From: Streptomyces sp. NBC_00513
Lineage (GTDB): Bacteria; Actinomycetota; Actinomycetes; Streptomycetales; Streptomycetaceae
DNA length: 64,000 nucleotides
Reading direction: 5' to 3'
NCBI RefSeq assembly: GCF_041431415.1
Contig: NZ_CP107845.1
Coordinates: 1,054,001 to 1,118,000, forward strand
The notes under the pieces were generated by a model. The model did no database searches. It was not told the origin of the DNA and saw only the letters and a program-made list of their open reading frames with translations. Positions 59,749 to 64,000 of this stretch are shown here, one piece after another. How positions within the stretch are numbered: the stretch's first letter is position 1; every line of letters starts with the position of its first letter. The translations under genes and the position numbers were made by a program.

Positions 59749-60276
59749 GTGCAGCGCGTACTCGTCGTCGGCATCAGCGGAGCCGGCAAGTCCACCCTGG
59801 CCCGGGCGTTGGGCCGGCGCCTCGGGCTGCCGTACCACGAGGTGGACGCGCTCCATTTCGGCGGACCGGGGTGGGCGGTCAGCGAGACGTACGTCGCCGA
59901 CATGGAGCGGATCGCCGCCACCGGGCGGTGGGTGCTCGACTCCTCCGGTCCGACCGCGGTCCGGGACCTGCTCTGGGCGCGCGCCGACACGGTGGTCTGG
60001 CTGGACCACCGGCGGTCCGTGGTCATGCGGAGGGTGCTGACGCGGTCGTTGCGCCGCAGTCTTTCGCGGGAACGGCTGTTCAACGGGAATCGGGAGGCCT
60101 GGCGGGAGTGGTTGCGGGCCGACCATCCCGTGTGGTGGGCCTGGTCCCGATACGCCGACCGGCGGGCCGAGATCGGGGGCCGGGCCGCCGATCCCCGCTT
60201 CGCCCCGCTGCGCGTGGTCCGCCTGCACACGCCCGCGGACGCCGACGCCTGGCTCCGGACGCGACGGGCCGACTAG
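59749..60276 (+). CDS. P-loop adenylate-kinase-like (FlaR-type) ATPase
   Basis: The product is 175 aa. Walker A is GISGAGKSTLARALG at the N-terminus. HEVDALHFGGPGW and VVWLDHRRSVVMRRVLTR follow, typical of the FlaR/adenylate-kinase-related small kinases (topology-modulation protein family). The substrate is unknown. The GTG start comes 32 bp after the repeat array and has no strong ribosome-binding site. Confidence 0.85.
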   Translation: MQRVLVVGISGAGKSTLARALGRRLGLPYHEVDALHFGGPGWAVSETYVADMERIAATGRWVLDSSGPTAVRDLLWARADTVVWLDHRRSVVMRRVLTRSLRRSLSRERLFNGNREAWREWLRADHPVWWAWSRYADRRAEIGGRAADPRFAPLRVVRLHTPADADAWLRTRRAD

Positions 60277-60306
60277 CGCGTCTCGGTGGCGGTCGGTCAG
60301 GCCCGG

Positions 60307-60621
60307 TCAGCCCCGGTCGGGCAGCCGTCGTCCGCAGGCCTGCGCGCAGCGCCGGGCCGTGTGCGCCGTGCCGTGGCGGGCGGACCGCAATCGGTTCATC
60401 GCGTCGTGCCGGCGGCGGCTCCACTCGGCGCGGGGCAGACCCGCGCGCCGGCCGCCGCCCGCGATCAGGGCGTTGACCGGGGTGTAGGGGTCGGCTGCCA
60501 TCGCCTTGGCGAGCAGCACCCCGACCACGAGGGGTACGAGCGCCACGGCCAGCGCCGAACCGGCGGTGGTCACGTGCCGCATGCGCGGGTGGTGCGCGCT
60601 CTGCTCGGCCTCTGAAGTCAT
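60307..60621 (-). CDS. Small membrane protein, hypothetical, 104 aa
   Basis: There is one clear transmembrane helix, GSALAVALVPLVVGVLLAKA. A cytoplasmic tail very rich in Arg follows (RRAGLPRAEWSRRRHDAMNR, ARRCAQACGRRLP). No domain is recognised. ATG 60621 follows GGGGAC. It is convergent with the kinase gene and divergent from the hypothetical at 60711. Confidence 0.6.
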   Translation of the reverse strand: MTSEAEQSAHHPRMRHVTTAGSALAVALVPLVVGVLLAKAMAADPYTPVNALIAGGGRRAGLPRAEWSRRRHDAMNRLRSARHGTAHTARRCAQACGRRLPDRG

Positions 60622-60710
60622 GTCCCCATTCGACCAGCGGGAGCGCGCCGGGGAATCGGGGCGGATACTCAGGCCGTTGGGCACGAGGTACTCAGACGGG
60701 ATGGTGTGCG

Positions 60711-61205
60711 GTGGCGGAAGGACCGGGCGGGCAGGGCTTCGAGCCCGCGACCGGCGACGAGACCCGGGCGGAGTCGGCGGCCGGCGGGCTCGGGGAGTCG
60801 GCCCGCGCCGCCCGGGACGCCGAGTTGCGCACGGCCTACGAGGGAATGCTGCAGATCCGCCGGTTGGTGAACGGCTCGGGCGACGCGTCGGTTCCCGCGC
60901 CTTGGGAGGTGCGCGGCATGCGTCGCGCGGTGGCCCTGGCCCTGGAGGCGGCGGGCATCGCGGCGTCGGCGGTGGACGAGCGGGGACGTCGGATCCGCAC
61001 GGGCTACCGGGTGGCGGCCGGCGCCGAGGCGGGGCGGGTGGAGGTCACCTGGCCGGGCCCGGCCGGCGGCGGGGCGGCGGAGGAGGAGCAGGAGCGGCTG
61101 ACGGCGTGCGCGGCGGTGCTGGAGGCGCTCGGGTGGGTGTGCCTGCTGTACCGGGGGCCTCGCCGGCGCCGCTTCCTGGAGGTGGAACCACCGCGCCGGA
61201 CCTGA
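60711..61205 (+). CDS. Hypothetical protein, 164 aa
   Basis: I do not recognise a family. The N-terminal 30 residues are Gly/Glu-rich. A helical segment, ELRTAYEGMLQIRRLVN, leads to an alpha/beta C-terminal part (AVALALEAAGIAASAVDE, GRVEVTWPG, WVCLLYRG, RRRFLEVEPPRR). It contains no signal or membrane segment. The GTG start is weakly supported; codon usage and length are consistent with a real gene. Confidence 0.6.
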   Translation: MAEGPGGQGFEPATGDETRAESAAGGLGESARAARDAELRTAYEGMLQIRRLVNGSGDASVPAPWEVRGMRRAVALALEAAGIAASAVDERGRRIRTGYRVAAGAEAGRVEVTWPGPAGGGAAEEEQERLTACAAVLEALGWVCLLYRGPRRRRFLEVEPPRRT

Positions 61206-61246
61206 CGGAGCGGTTCGGTCGCGGCCGGAGCGGTCCCGGTCGGGCC

Positions 61247-61306
61247 GGGCCGCATCAGGTCGGGCCGCATCAGGTCGGAGCGGATCAGGTCGGAGCGGGA
61301 TCGGTC
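61247..61306 (+). repeat. 15-bp tandem repeat, 4 copies
   Basis: Two identical copies of GGGCCGCATCAGGTC (61247-61261, 61262-61276) are followed by GGAGCGGATCAGGTC and GGAGCGGGATCGGTC. They lie between the convergent hypothetical and WYL-regulator genes. Confidence 0.88.
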
Positions 61307-61364
61307 CCGGTCGGACCGGGCCGGGCCGGAGTGGCGGGCCGCCGGGCGGCACGCCGGCGCGGGT

Positions 61365-62339
61365 TCACCCGTACATGTCCGCCAGCGCGGCGGCCGTCTC
61401 GGCGAGGGCCCGGCGCAGTTCGGGCGGGCCGAGGACCTCGACCTCGGCCCCGAGGCCCAGCAGGTCGCCGACCGCGACGGAGGTGGTCTCGACGGTGAGG
61501 TCCACCCGGATCCAGCCGTCCGCGTCGGTTTCCTCCCCCGCCGCCTCGGCGGCGGCGAGGGCCCGCGTCCCCGCCGCCCCGAACCGCATGGGCAGCAGTG
61601 TTCGGCCGCGCGGCGAGACGCGCAGCCGGGCGGTCCGCGGGTTCAGCGCCGCCTGGAGGCGGCCGGAGGACTCGGCCCAGTGGGCGGCGAGCACGAAGTC
61701 GTCGGGCCGCTCGAAGGTGTCGGCGAGGACGTCCACGGCGAGGAACCGGCCCACGCGGTAGGTCCGCAGGGCTTCACCGGACCGTGCGACGAGGTACCAG
61801 ATGCCGCCTTTGAGGACGAGGCCGAGCGGATGCAGTTCGCGCCGCACCGGGCCGGCAGGTCGGCGGTAGTGGGCGTGCAGGACGTTCTGGTCCCACACGG
61901 CCCCGGCGATGCGCCCGAGGTGCGGGACGGGGTCCGCGTCGCGGAACCAGGCCGGGGCGTCGAGGTGGAAGCGGGCCCGGATCCGCTCGGCGCGGGCGGC
62001 GAGTTCGACGGGCAGTGCGGCTCGCAGTTTGAGCTGTGCGGCGGCCAGGTCGGCGCCGAGGCCCAGTTCCTCGGCGGGTCCCGGGGCGCCGGCGAGGAAG
62101 AGCGAGCCGGCCTGGGCGTCGGTGAGTCCGGTCAGCCGGGTGCGGTAGCCGTCCATCAGCCGATATCCCCCGGCGGGCCCCCGGTCGGCGTGCACGGGCA
62201 CTCCGGAGGCGCCGAGGGCCTCGACGTCCCGGTAGACGGTGCGGACCGAGACCTCCAGTTCCGCGGCGAGTTCGGGCGCGGTCATCCGGCCGCGGTTCTG
62301 GAGCAGGAGCAGGAGTGACAGCAGGCGATCGGCGCGCAT
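61365..62339 (-). CDS. WYL-domain (YafY-type) transcriptional regulator
   Basis: The product is 324 aa. The winged helix is MTAPELAAELEVSVRTVYRDVEALGASGVPVHADRGP. The WYL domain (HPLGLVLKGGIWYLVARSGEALRTYRVGR) and the WCX tail with LGLGAEVEVLGPPELRRAL follow. It has the same layout as the regulator at 31944 but belongs to a different subgroup. It lies beside a nearly ideal 14-bp-arm operator (62353-62385) and is divergent from the DUF3224 gene, so both are probably its targets. Confidence 0.94.
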   Translation of the reverse strand: MRADRLLSLLLLLQNRGRMTAPELAAELEVSVRTVYRDVEALGASGVPVHADRGPAGGYRLMDGYRTRLTGLTDAQAGSLFLAGAPGPAEELGLGADLAAAQLKLRAALPVELAARAERIRARFHLDAPAWFRDADPVPHLGRIAGAVWDQNVLHAHYRRPAGPVRRELHPLGLVLKGGIWYLVARSGEALRTYRVGRFLAVDVLADTFERPDDFVLAAHWAESSGRLQAALNPRTARLRVSPRGRTLLPMRFGAAGTRALAAAEAAGEETDADGWIRVDLTVETTSVAVGDLLGLGAEVEVLGPPELRRALAETAAALADMYG

Positions 62340-62352
62340 GGCCCCATTGTCG

Positions 62353-62385
62353 CGGCATACCTGACAGAGGGTGTCAGGTATGCCG
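62353..62385. promoter_or_regulatory. Operator with 14-bp perfect arms, CGGCATACCTGACA-N5-complement
   Basis: Arms 62353-62366 and 62372-62385 are exact complements around GAGGG. It lies 13 bp from the regulator start and 62 bp from DUF3224, so a bound protein would block both promoters. Confidence 0.85.
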
Positions 62386-62447
62386 TCGATGCTGCTCAGA
62401 CGTCGGGCGGAGGTCCTGCCCGACCGCAGAGAGCAGGGAGCACCCGC

Positions 62448-62855
62448 ATGCCCACGTCCACGACCGGCACCTTCACCTTCTGCGACTGGAAGGAACTCCC
62501 GATCGGCCCGGCCGACGCGACGCCGCGCCTGGCCCACGCCACCGTCACCAACGCCTTCTCGGGTGGGGTCGAGGCCGCCGCGACGACCTGCGACTACACG
62601 GTGGCGTACGCGTCGCCGACCACGGGGGGCTTCGCCGGCATGGAGCTGGTGGCGGGCCGGGTGGACGGGCGCGCGGGCACGTTCGTGTGGGAGGAGCGTG
62701 GCACCTTCGAGGCCGACGGCACCACGCGCTGTACGTTCTCGGTGGTCCCGGGCAGCGCCACGGGGGAGTTGGCGGGCCTCTCGGGCTCCGGGTCCTTCAC
62801 CGCCCGCCACGGCGAGCCCTCCGTCGCGTACGCGTTCACGTACGACCTGGGCTAG
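62448..62855 (+). CDS. DUF3224 domain protein
   Basis: The product is 135 aa. It shows the DUF3224 pattern: TGTFTFCDWKELPIG at the start, AHATVTNAFSGGVEAAATT, the core YTVAYASPTTGGFAGMELVAGRVDGR, the strand GTFVWEERGTFE, and the ending YAFTYDLG. This is a small calycin-like beta-barrel of unknown function, common in actinobacteria next to WYL or DeoR regulators. AGCAGGGAGCACCCGC precedes the ATG. Its expression is probably controlled by the operator at 62353. Confidence 0.9.
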   Translation: MPTSTTGTFTFCDWKELPIGPADATPRLAHATVTNAFSGGVEAAATTCDYTVAYASPTTGGFAGMELVAGRVDGRAGTFVWEERGTFEADGTTRCTFSVVPGSATGELAGLSGSGSFTARHGEPSVAYAFTYDLG

Positions 62856-62888
62856 GGACGGTCCCGGCGGCTCGGGGCCGCCACGCGA

Positions 62889-62918
62889 AGGGGCGCGGAC
62901 CGATCGGTCCGCGCCCCT
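62889..62918. terminator. Bidirectional terminator hairpin
   Basis: A 15-bp self-complementary inverted repeat, arms starting AGGGGCGCGGACC, lies between convergent DUF3224 and LamG genes. Confidence 0.88.
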
Positions 62919-62937
62919 CCTCGGGTCCGCTACCGGA

Positions 62938-64000
62938 TCACGGGGCGCCGAAGGTCAGCGTCAGGCGCGGTGTCCCCTCGCCCGCGGCGGCCTCCGAGGA
63001 CCACAGCCACAACGCGTCCGTGCCCGCGCTCGTCAGGGCCAGGCCGTAGGAGCCGCCGAGGGCTCCCGCGACGCCGGCCGTGTCCAACCCGGTGCTGTGC
63101 GCCGCCGAGCCGTCCGGGATGCCCGCGAAGCTGCCGAGCGCCGGGGTGCCGAGGGCGGGGCGGTTGGTGTACGTGGTCCCGCCCTCGGTCCACGCGCCGG
63201 TGATCGGGACCACCGAGACGGTGTCGGTGGTGCCGGCTCCGCTCATCGTGCTGGTCTTGATGCCGAGCGTGGCCGACTTGAGCACCGTGCCCGCGGGAGC
63301 GGCGGGCAGGTTGAAGCGCAGGTAACTCGCGTACAGGGCGGTGCCGCGCACGGCGAGGGAGCCCGAGGTGCCGTAGTTGGTGCCCGGGGCGCCCGCGTTG
63401 GCGTAGGTGTCCTCGGCTGCCGTGACCTCGACGACGGAGTCGGCGGGCGCGGAGGCGAGGGTGTGGTGGTTCTGTACCTGCGCCGCGCTGAGCACGGTCG
63501 GGTAGACGGCGCTCTCGTCGAGTTGACCGGCCCAGAAGTCGCTCGTGGGACGGTCGGGCCAGCCGCCCAGGTTGTCCGCTCCGACGTGCCAGAAACCGGT
63601 GTAGTTCTCGTGGGTGGTGACGTTGAGGGTTCCCCTCTGGACGCCGTCCACGTACAGGGTCATGCCGCCGGGGCCCTGGGTGGCGACGACGTGGTGCCAC
63701 TGGTTGTCGTTGTAGCTGCCCGGGGTCGTGATGGTGCGGGTGGCCCCGGTGTAGACGCCGTAGACGAGCCGGCCGTCATTGGTCATGTAGATGTGCTTGT
63801 CGTACTGACTGCTGTTGCGGTCCTGGTTGTTCCCGAAGCCGAGGAGCTTGCCGCCGCGGGTGGTGTTCGTCTTGAACCAGGTCTCGATCGAGTAGCTGCC
63901 GCCGATGCTCTGCCGCTTGTCGCCGTAGACCTGCTGGTCGGTTCCGTTGAATCCGATGGCCGTACTCGCGCCGGTGACCGCGCCGGGTGTCTGGCGCAGG
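62938..64000 (-). CDS. Secreted LamG plus DNRLRE (CBM96-like) protein, C-terminal part
   Basis: About 353 residues are visible; the 5' end lies beyond the right edge. A LamG/concanavalin-like domain (IETWFKTNTTRGGKLLGFGN, WHHVVATQGPGGMTLYVDGV, GQLDESAVYPTVLSAAQV) is followed by a DNRLRE-type domain (ATEDTYAN-like TAAEDTYANAGAPGTNYGTS, LRFNLPAAP, AWTEGGTTYTNRPALG, WLWSSEAAAGEGTPRLTLTF). Such modules sit at the C-terminus of large secreted glycan-active proteins. The catalytic part, if any, is outside the window. Confidence 0.87.
   Translation of the reverse strand, partial: LRQTPGAVTGASTAIGFNGTDQQVYGDKRQSIGGSYSIETWFKTNTTRGGKLLGFGNNQDRNSSQYDKHIYMTNDGRLVYGVYTGATRTITTPGSYNDNQWHHVVATQGPGGMTLYVDGVQRGTLNVTTHENYTGFWHVGADNLGGWPDRPTSDFWAGQLDESAVYPTVLSAAQVQNHHTLASAPADSVVEVTAAEDTYANAGAPGTNYGTSGSLAVRGTALYASYLRFNLPAAPAGTVLKSATLGIKTSTMSGAGTTDTVSVVPITGAWTEGGTTYTNRPALGTPALGSFAGIPDGSAAHSTGLDTAGVAGALGGSYGLALTSAGTDALWLWSSEAAAGEGTPRLTLTFGAP

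Overview
The window is very high-GC actinobacterial DNA and almost certainly Streptomyces. The genes show strong third-position G/C bias, GTG and TTG starts, and 4-nt stop/start overlaps. Several families are typical of the genus: DUF3224, an HGxxPAAW-like membrane protein, a mycothiol-dependent isomerase fold, a CYP/ferredoxin pair, GlxA regulators, and an ECF sigma/DGPF pair. I saw no rRNA, tRNA, CRISPR array, insertion sequence or prophage. Content is mostly accessory metabolism, regulation and cell-envelope functions, as in a chromosome arm or arm-proximal region.

Layout. 0-2.2 kb: a membrane protein off the left edge behind a 35-codon DJ-1/PfpI remnant, a divergent GlxA regulator and a secreted ricin-fold lectin. 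2.2-10.2 kb: a MacB/FtsX-type export system with two large permeases and two ATPases; one ATPase carries an apparent SpoVT/AbrB-like tail. 10.2-16.5 kb: a stand-alone condensation-domain protein, a YCII/ECF sigma pair, a DoxX-like protein, and an operon of molybdopterin-fold lipoprotein, DyP peroxidase and a small protein. 16.7-28.9 kb: thioredoxin-like protein, P450/ferredoxin, BtrH-like protein, DUF1304/TetR, cold-shock protein, MarR, DEAD-box helicase, GNAT, SRPBCC, Nudix and VanW genes. 28.9-33.7 kb: proline-rich lipoprotein, double-SUKH protein, NmrA-like oxidoreductase, and a WYL regulator divergent from a mycothiol-isomerase-fold protein.

33.8-38.5 kb holds the most striking locus, a two-gene, one-base-overlapping RNA-repair operon. 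Gene one is an RNA ligase fused to a P-loop kinase. Gene two is a 974-residue protein combining DUF504/MJ1316, an EEP phosphatase/nuclease, a 2H phosphoesterase and an apparent eukaryotic-type poly(A)-polymerase nucleotidyltransferase. A second, unrelated RNA ligase of the Deinococcus DraRnl (Rnl5) type lies at 55.3-56.3 kb.

38.9-55.2 kb is a glycan-degradation region. It contains three secreted proteins (two with F5/8C domains), a beta-glucoside-type ABC operon (binding protein, two permeases, GH1) divergent from a ROK regulator, and a GH3-LacI operon. The palindrome GAGAGCGCTCTC occurs upstream of both the GH3 gene and the secreted DUF1996 gene, so one LacI regulator may link them. 56.5-64 kb: SDR, a peptidoglycan-binding protein, a second copy of the proline-rich lipoprotein family, MerR, a P-loop kinase, two small hypotheticals, a WYL regulator with a near-ideal operator, DUF3224, and a LamG/DNRLRE secreted protein off the right edge.

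Recurring themes are short GC-rich tandem repeats at gene ends (12 to 32 bp units), paralogous lipoproteins beside cell-wall genes, and many clear palindromic operators. Coordinates come from reading the sequence. Family names rest on motif recognition without database searches.
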